Shown here piece by piece: positions 1 to 8,061 of a stretch of DNA of 12,029 bases; within the stretch, counting starts at the first letter, position 1; every line of letters begins with the position of its first letter. The stretch is from Anaerolineales bacterium UBA3071 (GTDB lineage Bacteria; Chloroflexota; Anaerolineae; UBA3071): NCBI GenBank assembly GCA_002366755.1, contig DFBV01000265.1:1-12029 (forward strand). The letters are read 5' to 3'. The position numbers were made by a program, and so were the translations under genes. The notes under the pieces are model-generated. The model was not told the origin of the DNA and searched no databases. It saw nothing but the letters and a program-made list of their open reading frames with translations.

Positions 1-3000
1 TCGCCTCGGACTTCAGTTGGGAGTCTGCCGGGCCGCCGCACCCGCTGCTCGAGGTCACCTACACGCCGCCGGTAGAGATCACCATCCTGCACACCAACGA
101 CGAACATGGATGGCTACAGCCCTATGCGGCCTGGGGGTCGCCCATCACCGAGGGCGGGGCAGCCAACCTGATGGGCCGGTTCACACAGATCGAGGGCTAC
201 GCACCAGAGGCCGACGGGTTCCTGCTGCTCAGCGCCGGCGATAACTGGACGGGCCCTTCCATTTCCACCTGGTTCGAGGGCAAGCCGATGGTGGAAGTGA
301 TGAACGCCATGGGCTACGACGTATCCGTTATCGGCAACCACGAGTTCGACTTCGGCCGTGACGCCCTGAACGAGCGAATCGCCGAGGCCGATTTTCCCTT
401 CCTTTCGGCCAACATCTACTACAAGGGAACCACCAATCTGGCCGACTTCATGACCCCCTACGTCATCAAGGAAGTGAATGGCGTCAATGTAGGGATCGTC
501 GGGCTGACCACCACAAGCACCCCCTGGACCACTCACCCCAAGAACATCACCGACCTGGACTTCGGCGATTACGAGGAAGCCCTGCGCCGCGAGGTTCCGA
601 ACATGAGGGCCGAGGGGGCGGAGCTGATCATTGTAGAGGCCCACGTATGCACATCGAATCTGGTGCCTCTGGCGGAGGCGGTGAGCGATCTCAATATCAC
701 CTTGATGGAGGGCGGCCATTGCCACGACACGTTCGTCGGGCAAGTCGGCGACACCCTCATCGTAGAGAGCCACTGGGCCATGCGAGCCTACGGCAGGACA
801 GAGCTCGTCTTGGACCCAGTCACCTACGACGTGGTTGACTACACCCAAGAGGTGATCTTCAACGAATATGTGACCGACGAGGGCAACCCCGTGGTGCCGG
901 ATGCCCAGGTTCAGACCATTGTGGACTACTGGCAGGACCAGACCGATCAAGTCATGGGACAGGTCATCGGCTACACGGAAACGGGATTGCCCAGGCGATC
1001 GTGGAAGCAGGTCAACTACGTGCTCGATTCCTGGCTCTGGGCCTACGGAACCGCGGACTTCTCCATCAGCAACTGGGGCGGCTTCCGGGCCGATATCGAC
1101 CCCGGGGACATCACCGTGGGCGACATCGTCGGCGTGCTCCCCTTCGAGAACCGCATCGTGGACTGTGCCATCACCGGCGCCCAGTTGGTGGAGAACCTGG
1201 AATGCTGTGGCGGTGCGGTGGCGGGTTTCACCTACACCTATCACTACGATGAGGATGACCAGACGGTCATTGACTCGGTGACACTGGCCGATGGCTCACC
1301 GCTGGACATGGCGGCGACCTACCACGTCCTGGTCAACGACTTCATGTACGCTGGCGGTGATGGCTATCTGTTCGGTCAGCAGGACCCTTACGGCTACGAT
1401 ACGAGCATCCAGTGGCGCCAGCCGGTCATTGACTGGACGGAGGCCCAGAACACCTCGGTGGACAACCCCATTGATCCTTTGATTGACGATCAACCGAGGG
1501 CCATCCACGTGTATCCCCTCACCATCCTGCACAACAACGATGGCGAGTCCGACCTGCTGCCCGATGGCGACTTCGGCGGAGTGGCCCGCTTCGCGTCGGT
1601 GGTGGATCGGGTGCGCACCGAGGTGGGTGACACGCATCCGCTGCTCCTGGTCACCTCAGGCGACAACTTCCTGGCCGGACCACAGTGGACGGCGAGCTTG
1701 CAGAAGGGCGTGCCCTTCTACGACTCCATCGCTATGGACCTCATCGGCTACGACGCCATGTGCATCGGCAACCACGACTTCGACTTCGGGCCGGACACGC
1801 TGGCCGACTTCATCGAAGGTTTCACCGCCTCGCAGGTGCCCTTCCTGAGCACTAACCTCGACTTCACGGCCGAGCCGCGGCTGCAGGCGCTGGAAGACGC
1901 TGGCCGCATAGCGGCAAGTGTGATCATCGAGGCAGGGGATGAGCAGTTCGGCATCGTCGGTGCGACGACACCCAACCTGACCTTCATTTCCAGCCCGCGC
2001 AACGTGGTGGTAGGCCAGGATGTGCCGGCAGCCGTGCAGGCGGAGATAGACGCTTTGGAGGCGGCCGGGGTCAACAAGATCATCCTGATCAGCCATCTGC
2101 AGGGGATCGAGGAGGACATCGCTCTGGCGCCGCAACTGAGCGGCGTGGACATCATGATCGCTGGCGGCGGCGACGAGCTGCTGGCCAACCCGGGAGACCT
2201 GCTCGTGCCTGGCGACGAGGGCGACATCTACGGTCCCTATCCCATCGTCGTCCAGAATGCTGATGGTGCCGGCGTTCCCGTCGTGACCACATCCGGCCAG
2301 TACAAGTACCTGGGCGACCTGGAAGTCGCTTTTGACAGCGACGGATACCTCATCTCCTTTGGGGGTGGGCCGATCCGGGTGGCTGGCGGTGCGGAGCCCG
2401 ACGCGGTCGAGCCCGATCCGGATGTGCAAGCACAGGTCGAAGACCCTGTGACAGCCTTCGTGGCCGGCCTGGCGGAGAATGTGATTGCCGCCTCCGAAGT
2501 GGGCCTCGACGCGCGAAGGAACTTCATCCGCTCGCGGGAGACCAACGAGGGTAACCTCATCACCGATTCCTTCCTATGGAAGGCCACTCAGCTTCACGCT
2601 GACTTCGGTGCACCTGCTCCCGACATCGCCATGTGCAACGGTGGCGGCATCCGCAACGACAGTATCATCCTTGCGGGTGACATCACCGAACTCCACACCT
2701 TCGACATGCTGCCCTTCCCCAACTTCCTCACTATCGTACCCGCCGTAACCCCTGAGGACCTCAAGGCGCTGCTGGAGAACGCGGTCTCGCGCATCAACGC
2801 GGCTGGCGAGACAGAAGGCTCGGGCACCGGGCGGTTCGCTCAGATCGCAGGCCTCAGCTTCGTCTACGACTCTCGCCTGGAGGCGGGCAACAGGGTCAGC
2901 TACGTCGCTCTGAACGACGGCACGGTGATGATCGAAGACGGGGCCATCGCCCCCACAGCGCGCGACATCAACGTGGCCATCGTGGACTTCCTGGCGCGCG

Positions 3001-3191
3001 GCGGCGACGAATACTTCGGCGGGCCACCGGGCCGGGACGACTTCTTCATCCTGGGTGCGTCCTACCAGCAAGCCCTGGCCGATTACATTCTGGCACCCGC
3101 TGCCGAGGGCGGCCTTGTGGGACTCATCTCTGCCGCTCAGTATCCGGAGGGTGGCGAAGGACGCATCACCAACCTGGCGATCACCCCCTAG
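1..3191 (+). CDS. Secreted tandem 5'-nucleotidase (two metallophosphatase/5'-nucleotidase modules) behind a DNRLRE domain; 5' end outside window
   Basis: Partial gene: the frame is open from base 3 (1062 codons before TAG at 3189), so the Met at 171 is internal. In-window residues 1-20 match the end of the DNRLRE domains of the two downstream genes (…LLEVTY). Module 1 (about 24-420) is UshA-like: HTNDEHG (D33, H35), GDN (D80), GNHE (N112, H113), AH (H214), GHCH (H239, H241), then a C-terminal domain with NWGGFR (357-362), PFEN and GGDGY. Module 2 (about 505-1060) has HNNDGES (D513), GDN (D554), GNHD (H591), SH (H698), NGGGIR (879-884) and GRFAQ (about 943). The family hydrolyses 5'-nucleotides or related phosphoesters outside the cytoplasm using two metal ions. 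Module 1 lacks the GRFxQ base-stacking motif. Module 2 has Glu for the His of DxH and GGGDE for GHxH. A signal peptide cannot be seen because the start is missing. Family assignment is firm; substrate is inferred. Confidence 0.9.
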   Translation, partial: ASDFSWESAGPPHPLLEVTYTPPVEITILHTNDEHGWLQPYAAWGSPITEGGAANLMGRFTQIEGYAPEADGFLLLSAGDNWTGPSISTWFEGKPMVEVMNAMGYDVSVIGNHEFDFGRDALNERIAEADFPFLSANIYYKGTTNLADFMTPYVIKEVNGVNVGIVGLTTTSTPWTTHPKNITDLDFGDYEEALRREVPNMRAEGAELIIVEAHVCTSNLVPLAEAVSDLNITLMEGGHCHDTFVGQVGDTLIVESHWAMRAYGRTELVLDPVTYDVVDYTQEVIFNEYVTDEGNPVVPDAQVQTIVDYWQDQTDQVMGQVIGYTETGLPRRSWKQVNYVLDSWLWAYGTADFSISNWGGFRADIDPGDITVGDIVGVLPFENRIVDCAITGAQLVENLECCGGAVAGFTYTYHYDEDDQTVIDSVTLADGSPLDMAATYHVLVNDFMYAGGDGYLFGQQDPYGYDTSIQWRQPVIDWTEAQNTSVDNPIDPLIDDQPRAIHVYPLTILHNNDGESDLLPDGDFGGVARFASVVDRVRTEVGDTHPLLLVTSGDNFLAGPQWTASLQKGVPFYDSIAMDLIGYDAMCIGNHDFDFGPDTLADFIEGFTASQVPFLSTNLDFTAEPRLQALEDAGRIAASVIIEAGDEQFGIVGATTPNLTFISSPRNVVVGQDVPAAVQAEIDALEAAGVNKIILISHLQGIEEDIALAPQLSGVDIMIAGGGDELLANPGDLLVPGDEGDIYGPYPIVVQNADGAGVPVVTTSGQYKYLGDLEVAFDSDGYLISFGGGPIRVAGGAEPDAVEPDPDVQAQVEDPVTAFVAGLAENVIAASEVGLDARRNFIRSRETNEGNLITDSFLWKATQLHADFGAPAPDIAMCNGGGIRNDSIILAGDITELHTFDMLPFPNFLTIVPAVTPEDLKALLENAVSRINAAGETEGSGTGRFAQIAGLSFVYDSRLEAGNRVSYVALNDGTVMIEDGAIAPTARDINVAIVDFLARGGDEYFGGPPGRDDFFILGASYQQALADYILAPAAEGGLVGLISAAQYPEGGEGRITNLAITP

Positions 3192-3221
3192 GCGGCTCGC
3201 GCCGACTCCAGACATCTCGAT

Positions 3222-3249
3222 CCCGCTCCTCCTCCACCTGAGGAGCGGG
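3222..3249 (+). terminator. Hairpin terminator after the nucleotidase gene
   Basis: A perfect 10-bp stem (CCCGCTCCTC at 3222-3231, GAGGAGCGGG at 3240-3249) with an 8-nt loop starts 30 bases after the stop codon. It is followed by a pyrimidine-rich TCGCTCTCTCTGG stretch rather than a clean T run, so it is only a moderate match to an intrinsic terminator. Its position separates the nucleotidase from the next promoter. Confidence 0.6.
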
Positions 3250-3339
3250 GTCGCTCTCTCTGGCGAGTGCCATCTTGAACCCTCAAGCTTTGCTCTGGGT
3301 ATATCTGTCGAAAAGGGGGTCCAGCACGCAAGGGCCAGT

Positions 3340-3368
3340 TTGACAAGAGTGGGCATTGTGGTTACAAT
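3340..3368 (+). promoter_or_regulatory. Sigma-70-type promoter for the S8 protease gene
   Basis: TTGACA (3340-3345) and TACAAT (3363-3368) are separated by exactly 17 bases; transcription would start near 3375. The 25 bases from 3322 to 3346, through the -35 box, recur with two mismatches before the M6 gene, and the last 16 (AGGGCCAGTTTGACAA) are identical. The predicted transcript has a leader of about 435 nt before the ATG at 3810. Confidence 0.75.
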
Positions 3369-3525
3369 AAGTGTGCTTCTCGCTGTCTGGTTACCATCGC
3401 TTCTGTTGGTAGCAAACTTCGCTTCGAGGAGACCGGACACGTTGAGGGAGAAAAGACGCTCATGCCACGCTCTTTTGACAGCTTCCACACCTGGTATTGA
3501 TATTGGCATGGAGGAATCCGTGTGT

Positions 3526-3677
3526 AATGCCAACGCGGGACGTCGCGTCCTGTCGCTGGCGTTTGCTGTTCGAAAGCGAAATGACGGAGGAACAGGGCGG
3601 CTTTCCGTAACCGCTGGAGCAAGGGGCAGACGTGAGTATCTGTCCTGAATGTGGAAAAGGAGGTAGTGACGCACATT
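3526..3677 (+). ncRNA. Structured 5' leader element, copy 1 (candidate cis-regulatory RNA)
   Basis: This block is homologous to 8062-8214 in the leader of the next gene. Four hairpins can be drawn in order. (i) A long imperfect stem, 3526-3563, with apical GGAC/GTCC and loop GTCGC; 36 nt (3529-3564) are identical in both copies. (ii) GGCGGCT (3596-3602) with AACCGCT (3609-3615), including one C·A mismatch. (iii) GGCAGA (3625-3630) with TCTGTCC (3639-3645), one bulge. (iv) AATGTG (3648-3653) with CACATT (3672-3677), enclosing a loop that contains GGAAAAGGAGGT. Hairpin iii keeps pairing with different bases in the two copies. It does not match by eye the cores of the c-di-GMP, cobalamin, TPP, glycine or FMN riboswitches. 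The flanking parts, 3375-3525 and 3678-3790, are weakly similar to the other leader or unique. Regulatory role is inferred. Confidence 0.55.
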
Positions 3678-3697
3678 GTGGTAACAGTTGATGTGAC

Positions 3698-3720
3698 GGT
3701 TACAGCGATGCGCTGTAGCC
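3698..3720 (+). other. Strong triloop hairpin in the S8 leader
   Basis: GGTTACAGCG (3698-3707) pairs with CGCTGTAGCC (3711-3720), 10 bp with one G·T wobble, around a 3-nt ATG loop. No T tract follows, so it is not an ordinary terminator. It lies just after the conserved leader element and has no clear counterpart in the M6 leader. Confidence 0.4.
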
Positions 3721-3791
3721 GAGTGCATTGTTCGCTCCAACAGGATTTGCAGTCCTATGGCGAATGAGCAAACCCATTTTCCTAGCTCTTT

Positions 3792-3798
3792 GAGGAGG
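3792..3798 (+). promoter_or_regulatory. Ribosome binding site of the S8 protease
   Basis: GAGGAGG lies 11 bases before the ATG at 3810. A second ATG follows directly at 3813, but the nearer spacing favours 3810; the choice changes the protein by one residue. Confidence 0.7.
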
Positions 3799-3809
3799 CA
3801 AAACGACCG

Positions 3810-6800
3810 ATGATGAAGAAACGGATATTGAATATCGTGAGCCTGGTCGTCCTACTGGCTCTGCTCGTATCAGCGCTTCCTGCCGTGGCTGTGGAAGGCC
3901 CAGAAACCGATGGGCGCGCCAAAACGCTGCCGAAGACCTCTGGCCGCCTGATCGTGGAGCTCGTGGATGCACCACTGGCAGGGCACTGGCGCAGCGCCGA
4001 GGCGGCAGCTCTCGCTGGGGCGGGGGCGCGGCTCGATGTGAACACTCCAGCATCTCAGGAGTACCTGGGCTTTCTGGCCAGCCAGCAGGAAGCATTCAAG
4101 ACGGAACTGACCAGGGCGATGCCGGAAGCACAGGTAGATAGTTTTCGTGACTCTGAGGGCAACCTGCGTGAGCTGAGCTACAGCGTCGTCTTCAACGGTA
4201 TGGCGCTGCAGGTACCTGATGACAGCGATGCCACCATGCGCCAGCTGCGAAGGCTACCTGGCGTCAAGCAGGTGTACCGCGACTACGTGCATGTGCCGGA
4301 CATGTACGCCAGTTTGCCGCTCATAGATGCGCCGGCCATGTGGGACCAGTTGGGCGGCCAGGATATGTCAGGCGAGGGCATCATCGTCGCCAGCGTTGAC
4401 ACTGGCGTCTATGCGCCCAACCCCATGTTCGATCCAACCGGCTACGCCTACCCGCCGGGCTACCCGAAGGGCGACGCCCGCTACACCACCGAGAAGGTCA
4501 TCGGTGCTCGCGCCTACTTCCGCGGTTGGGATCCGCCGCTAGCAGGCGATGAAGGTGCCTGGCCTGGCCCGGTCGGCAGCAGCCACGGCACGCACACTAT
4601 GGGTACCGCCGCCGGCAACGCCGACACCGTGGCCAACGTCGCCGGTTTGGAATACACCATCTCCGGTGTGGCGCCGAAGGCCCAGATCCTCAGCTATCGC
4701 ATCGGCTACCCGACGGCCAGCGAGTTCTCGGGCAGCGCCTTCACCGCCGAGATCATCATGGCCTATCAAGATGCCGTCTGGGACGGCGCCGACGTCATCA
4801 ACTACAGCTTCGGTGGCTACTCCGGCGTCATGCCCTGGGCCGACGGTGTGGCCGTGGCCCGCGATTGGGCCTGGCATGCCGGCGTGTTCGTCTCGCACTC
4901 GGCCGGTAACTCAGGCCCTGGTTACTCCAACACCTGGGATTCCTCCCCGACGGCGATGGAAGTTGCCGCCAGCAGCACGACCGGCAGTATTGCCTCAGGC
5001 CTCCTGAGCATCACCGCCCCTGAGCCAGTGCCACCCGAGGTGCAAGAGATGGCCTTTGCAAATGCCTCTTTTGGCGGCGTTCTGGAACCTGGCAATGTGT
5101 ATTCCTGGTCCCTGGTGACTGCAGCCGCTGTTGACCCCGCCAACTTCGAGGGGTGCAACTCCTGGCCAGCCGACACATTCGCAGGGAAAACGGCCATCAT
5201 CAGCCGTGGCGTTTGCGAATTTGGCGTCAAAGTTCTCAACGCAGAACAGGCAGGCGCCGAGTTTGTGGTGATTTACAACCACGAAACCGGTGGCGACTCT
5301 CTAATCAACATGGGCGGTGGCGAGGTCGGCGACCAGGTGACCATTCCATCTGTGTTCATCTATCACAGCAGTGGTCTGGCCATCGTTGACTGGTACGACA
5401 CACACGGGGAGGCCTCCACGTTGGAGCTAGACCTTATGGCCTTCCAAGCCGGCAACGTGCCCGACGTCATCGCTGGCTTCAGCAGCCGCGGCCCGGCCTT
5501 CGCCCGCTTCCTGGAGCCGGACGTCACGGCCCCCGGCGTCAACATTCTCTCCGGTGGCTATGCAACCGGCGCAACTGGCGTTGACCGACACGCAGGCTTC
5601 GGCCAAGCGAGCGGCACGAGCATGGCAGCGCCGCACGTAGCTGGCGCGGCCGCTTTGCTCAAGCAGATGCACCCCGACTGGACGAACGATCAGATCAAGT
5701 CGGCCCTGATGAGCACCTCGGTGACCGAGGTCTGGCTTGATGACGACCACACAGTGCCGGCTGGCGTGCTGGACATGGGCGCCGGCCGCATTGATCTGGG
5801 CAAGGCTGGCGATCCTGGCCTGACCTTCTTCCCACCCTCCATCAGCTTCGGCGGTCACAACGCCGGTGCGGTGGCAACAGCGTTGCTTGGGGCCACCGAC
5901 GTCAGCGGTGTGGGCGGCACGTACAACCTCACCATCATAGCTGATGCCGGCATCACGGCCAGCGTGGATCCGCTCGACCTCACCTTCGCGCCCGGCGAGG
6001 CTCTGGAGTTCGAGGTCACAGTGGACACCACCGGCGCCGACGTGGGTGACTACGGCGGCATGGTCTGGCTCGATGACGGCGAGCACGCAAACCACATCCC
6101 CTTCTGGGTGCGGGTGGAAGCGCCGATGGGTGATGCTAGCGTGCTGCTGATAGACAACGACTTCAGCTACCTGCTGGGCTACCCGGACTACAGCGAGTTC
6201 TACGCTGGCACGCTGGACAACCTGGGCGTAGCCTACGACTACTACCACGCGGACCAGTACTTCGCTAACCCGCGAACGCTACCCACGGCAGCCGAGCTGG
6301 CGGCCTACGACGTCATCATCTACTGGAGCGGCGACAACTACTATCCGGATGGCAGCTTCACCGTCGCCACGCCACTCACCGAGATAGACATGCAGCTCCT
6401 CACCGACTGGCAGTTCAACGGCGGGCGGCTGCTGGTCACAGGCCAGGATCTGGCTTCTGCCTGGGACTGGAGCGACGTCGGTGGCTTCCTATACGCCGGG
6501 AACCTGGGCGCGGGCTATCTCCAGGACAGCATCTTCGATCCGGGCTATGCCGGTCTGCTGCCGCCAGTGCCAGCGGTCATCGGACAGCCTGGGACTCCCT
6601 TCAGGGGCATGGTGCTGGACATCAGCGGCTCGGCGCCCATCACCGAGACGATAGACGACGAGGTCATCCTGGTCGGCTGGGAAGACGGCGCAGCCAACCA
6701 GTACTACGTGGACGAGATCGAGATAGCTCCCTTCGGTGACACCGAGGCCCCCGATAGCGTCTTCCCGATCTTAGCAGCCGTGGGCGGCTACCAAGTGCAG

Positions 6801-7754
6801 GATGGCTATGTGGCCGCGGCACGCGCCGACTCGCCGACACTGGAACGGCCCTGGACCCGCTACGACTACCGTAGCCTCTACCTGTCGTTTGGCTTCGAGG
6901 GCATCAACAACGACACCGGCTTCAACACCCGCGAGGACGTGATGGCGGCCGCACTGGCCTGGCTCACGGACGAGGTAGGCGTGGAGATCTCCGGTGACAC
7001 CGTCGTGGAGAACCCCTACGACGTGGCCACATTCGAGGCCACGGTGACCGGCTCGGAGGGCGTGTCTTACCGCTGGGACTTCGGCGACTGGTCGCCCTTC
7101 GTTACATCCACCGAGCCAGTGGCAGCCCATGTGTATGAACAGGAAGGCACCTACTACGCGCGGGTGGAAGTGACCGATGCCCTTGGCCACAAGGCCGTGA
7201 GCGAACCGATGGAGGTGGTGGTGGAGCGAGTGCCGCTGCCCGAGCCGGTGACAGTGGAGTTCCCGGCCGGCCAGGACGCCTACGTCAGCGCCTGGGCACC
7301 AGATGCCAACTACGGCGATGCCCGCGCCTTCAACGTACGTCAGTTCGGTGTGGTGGATGCGCTGATCCAGTTCGACGTGTGGTCCATCCCACTGGGGGCG
7401 ACGGTGCAGGAGGCGACGCTGAAGCTGTATTCTACCTACCGCACCAACGGCAATGACCTGTACCTGTCGGTCTATCCGCTGGAAGAGTGGTGGTGGGAGG
7501 GCGACGTGACCTGGAATACGGCACCGGCAGCGGGAGACACCGCCGCAGCGACGATGGTGTTGGGCGGTGTTGACGCAGAGATCGAGCTGGACGTGACCGC
7601 GTTGGTACAGCAATGGGCCAACGAGCCGTGGAGCAACTACGGCGTGCTGCTCAGTGGCGATGGCACAAAGAGCGTAGAGTATCAGTTCATCGCCAAAGAC
7701 TTCGGTTGGGAAGGCGGGCCGACGTACCCAGTGCTGGAGGTTACCTACCAGTAG
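3810..7754 (+). CDS. Secreted multidomain S8 (subtilisin-family) serine protease with PA, PKD and DNRLRE domains
   Basis: 1314 aa. The signal peptide has basic residues at 3-5, a hydrophobic core and probable cleavage after AVA27. A propeptide of Inhibitor_I9 type follows (about 45-165). The subtilase domain (about 185-665) carries the catalytic triad D197 (SVDTG), H259 (SSHGTHTMG) and S604 (GTSMAAPHVAG), with oxyanion N367 (SAGNSGPG). A PA (protease-associated) insert lies at about 445-535, as in Vpr/C5a-peptidase-like subtilases. Behind it come a Fn3-like β-domain (about 670-770), a GATase/flavodoxin-like α/β domain (778-1056, starting VLLIDND), a PKD domain (about 1058-1141, WDFGDW at 1089) and a DNRLRE domain (1145-1314). 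No LPXTG or C-terminal membrane anchor is seen, so DNRLRE may hold the protein on a surface or polysaccharide. All catalytic residues are present, so an active extracellular endopeptidase is expected. It is monocistronic, with its own promoter and terminator. Confidence 0.95.
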   Translation: MMKKRILNIVSLVVLLALLVSALPAVAVEGPETDGRAKTLPKTSGRLIVELVDAPLAGHWRSAEAAALAGAGARLDVNTPASQEYLGFLASQQEAFKTELTRAMPEAQVDSFRDSEGNLRELSYSVVFNGMALQVPDDSDATMRQLRRLPGVKQVYRDYVHVPDMYASLPLIDAPAMWDQLGGQDMSGEGIIVASVDTGVYAPNPMFDPTGYAYPPGYPKGDARYTTEKVIGARAYFRGWDPPLAGDEGAWPGPVGSSHGTHTMGTAAGNADTVANVAGLEYTISGVAPKAQILSYRIGYPTASEFSGSAFTAEIIMAYQDAVWDGADVINYSFGGYSGVMPWADGVAVARDWAWHAGVFVSHSAGNSGPGYSNTWDSSPTAMEVAASSTTGSIASGLLSITAPEPVPPEVQEMAFANASFGGVLEPGNVYSWSLVTAAAVDPANFEGCNSWPADTFAGKTAIISRGVCEFGVKVLNAEQAGAEFVVIYNHETGGDSLINMGGGEVGDQVTIPSVFIYHSSGLAIVDWYDTHGEASTLELDLMAFQAGNVPDVIAGFSSRGPAFARFLEPDVTAPGVNILSGGYATGATGVDRHAGFGQASGTSMAAPHVAGAAALLKQMHPDWTNDQIKSALMSTSVTEVWLDDDHTVPAGVLDMGAGRIDLGKAGDPGLTFFPPSISFGGHNAGAVATALLGATDVSGVGGTYNLTIIADAGITASVDPLDLTFAPGEALEFEVTVDTTGADVGDYGGMVWLDDGEHANHIPFWVRVEAPMGDASVLLIDNDFSYLLGYPDYSEFYAGTLDNLGVAYDYYHADQYFANPRTLPTAAELAAYDVIIYWSGDNYYPDGSFTVATPLTEIDMQLLTDWQFNGGRLLVTGQDLASAWDWSDVGGFLYAGNLGAGYLQDSIFDPGYAGLLPPVPAVIGQPGTPFRGMVLDISGSAPITETIDDEVILVGWEDGAANQYYVDEIEIAPFGDTEAPDSVFPILAAVGGYQVQDGYVAAARADSPTLERPWTRYDYRSLYLSFGFEGINNDTGFNTREDVMAAALAWLTDEVGVEISGDTVVENPYDVATFEATVTGSEGVSYRWDFGDWSPFVTSTEPVAAHVYEQEGTYYARVEVTDALGHKAVSEPMEVVVERVPLPEPVTVEFPAGQDAYVSAWAPDANYGDARAFNVRQFGVVDALIQFDVWSIPLGATVQEATLKLYSTYRTNGNDLYLSVYPLEEWWWEGDVTWNTAPAAGDTAAATMVLGGVDAEIELDVTALVQQWANEPWSNYGVLLSGDGTKSVEYQFIAKDFGWEGGPTYPVLEVTYQ
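7242..7751 (+). repeat. DNRLRE-domain coding repeat, copy in the S8 gene
   Basis: Codes for residues 1145-1314, starting EPVTVEF and ending LEVTYQ. It is paralogous to 11423-11920 in the M6 gene and to the fragment at 3-62 of the nucleotidase gene. Between 7500-7562 and 11681-11743, 58 of 63 bases and all 21 encoded residues are identical, including a 24-nt exact run. DNRLRE domains are β-sandwich modules of secreted proteins, related as far as I recall to carbohydrate-binding modules; the ligand here is unknown. Confidence 0.85.
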
Positions 7755-7759
7755 ACATT

Positions 7760-7798
7760 GAGGGGGGGGACGAAGCGATCGGCCTCGTCCCTCCTCTC
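7760..7798 (+). terminator. Hairpin terminator after the S8 protease gene
   Basis: GAGGGGGGGGACGA (7760-7773) pairs with TCGTCCCTCCTCTC (7785-7798), 14 bp with two G·T wobbles and an 11-nt loop, starting 5 bases after the stop codon. There is no clean T run. The 3' arm and following bases resemble the hairpin after the M6 gene (11934-11970), pointing to common descent. Confidence 0.7.
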
Positions 7799-7828
7799 TC
7801 CACGTCCCAATCCAGTCAAGGAATGAGC

Positions 7829-7863
7829 GAGACCCTTAGGGTTCTTGAGACCCTAAGGGTCTC
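7829..7863. repeat. Perfect 14-bp inverted repeat upstream of the M6 promoter
   Basis: GAGACCCTTAGGGT (7829-7842) and ACCCTAAGGGTCTC (7850-7863) are exact reverse complements with a 7-nt spacer. Each arm also contains its own near-palindrome (ACCCT-N-AGGGT), so the site can be read as two adjacent dyads. It ends 17 bases before the -35 box. It could be a second terminator hairpin, an operator for a dimeric regulator, or a dispersed intergenic repeat. No copy precedes the S8 promoter. Confidence 0.7.
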
Positions 7864-7880
7864 AGCATGCCAGGGCCAGT

Positions 7881-7909
7881 TTGACAAACAAGGCGTTTTG
7901 GTTTAGAAT
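7881..7909 (+). promoter_or_regulatory. Sigma-70-type promoter for the M6 gene
   Basis: TTGACA (7881-7886) and TAGAAT (7904-7909) have a 17-base spacer, the same geometry as the S8 promoter. AGGGCCAGTTTGACAA (7872-7887) is identical in both. Transcription would start near 7916, giving a leader of about 380 nt before the ATG at 8294. Confidence 0.75.
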
Positions 7910-8061
7910 TAGTGCAGTTCTGTTCTGCGCATCCCATTTCTATCCACTACGCTCGCCAATCACCAGCCCCTGGACACCGACGCAGGATGTAGCAAAGGAC
8001 AAGGCGCTCATGCCCGGTCTTTCCCATCCCTACACCATCTGGCAGATAGCTCTCCACGCTC

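Noticed and set aside
171..173. ATG at 171 as the start of the nucleotidase gene
   Set aside because: It lies inside module 1, after the metal-binding HTNDEHG segment; the frame is open to the window edge and encodes the end of a DNRLRE domain.
114..1244. 376-aa minus-strand frame opposite the nucleotidase, with others at 1656-2429, 5427-6248, 6771-7613 and 10316-11464
   Set aside because: All lie antisense to well-supported genes, have no convincing RBS or domain, and arise from strong third-position G/C use.
3055..3648. 197-aa + strand frame across the nucleotidase end and the intergenic region
   Set aside because: It overlaps the nucleotidase C-terminus in another frame, then runs through a terminator, promoter and structured leader; no protein features.
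3526..3677. Known riboswitch (c-di-GMP-I, c-di-AMP ydaO, cobalamin) for the leader element
   Set aside because: Local resemblance such as ACGGAGGAAC exists, but the conserved cores (for example GGGCAAACC…GACGCAAAGC, or CAGCTAACCTCGTAGGC) are absent by eye. A covariance search is still needed.
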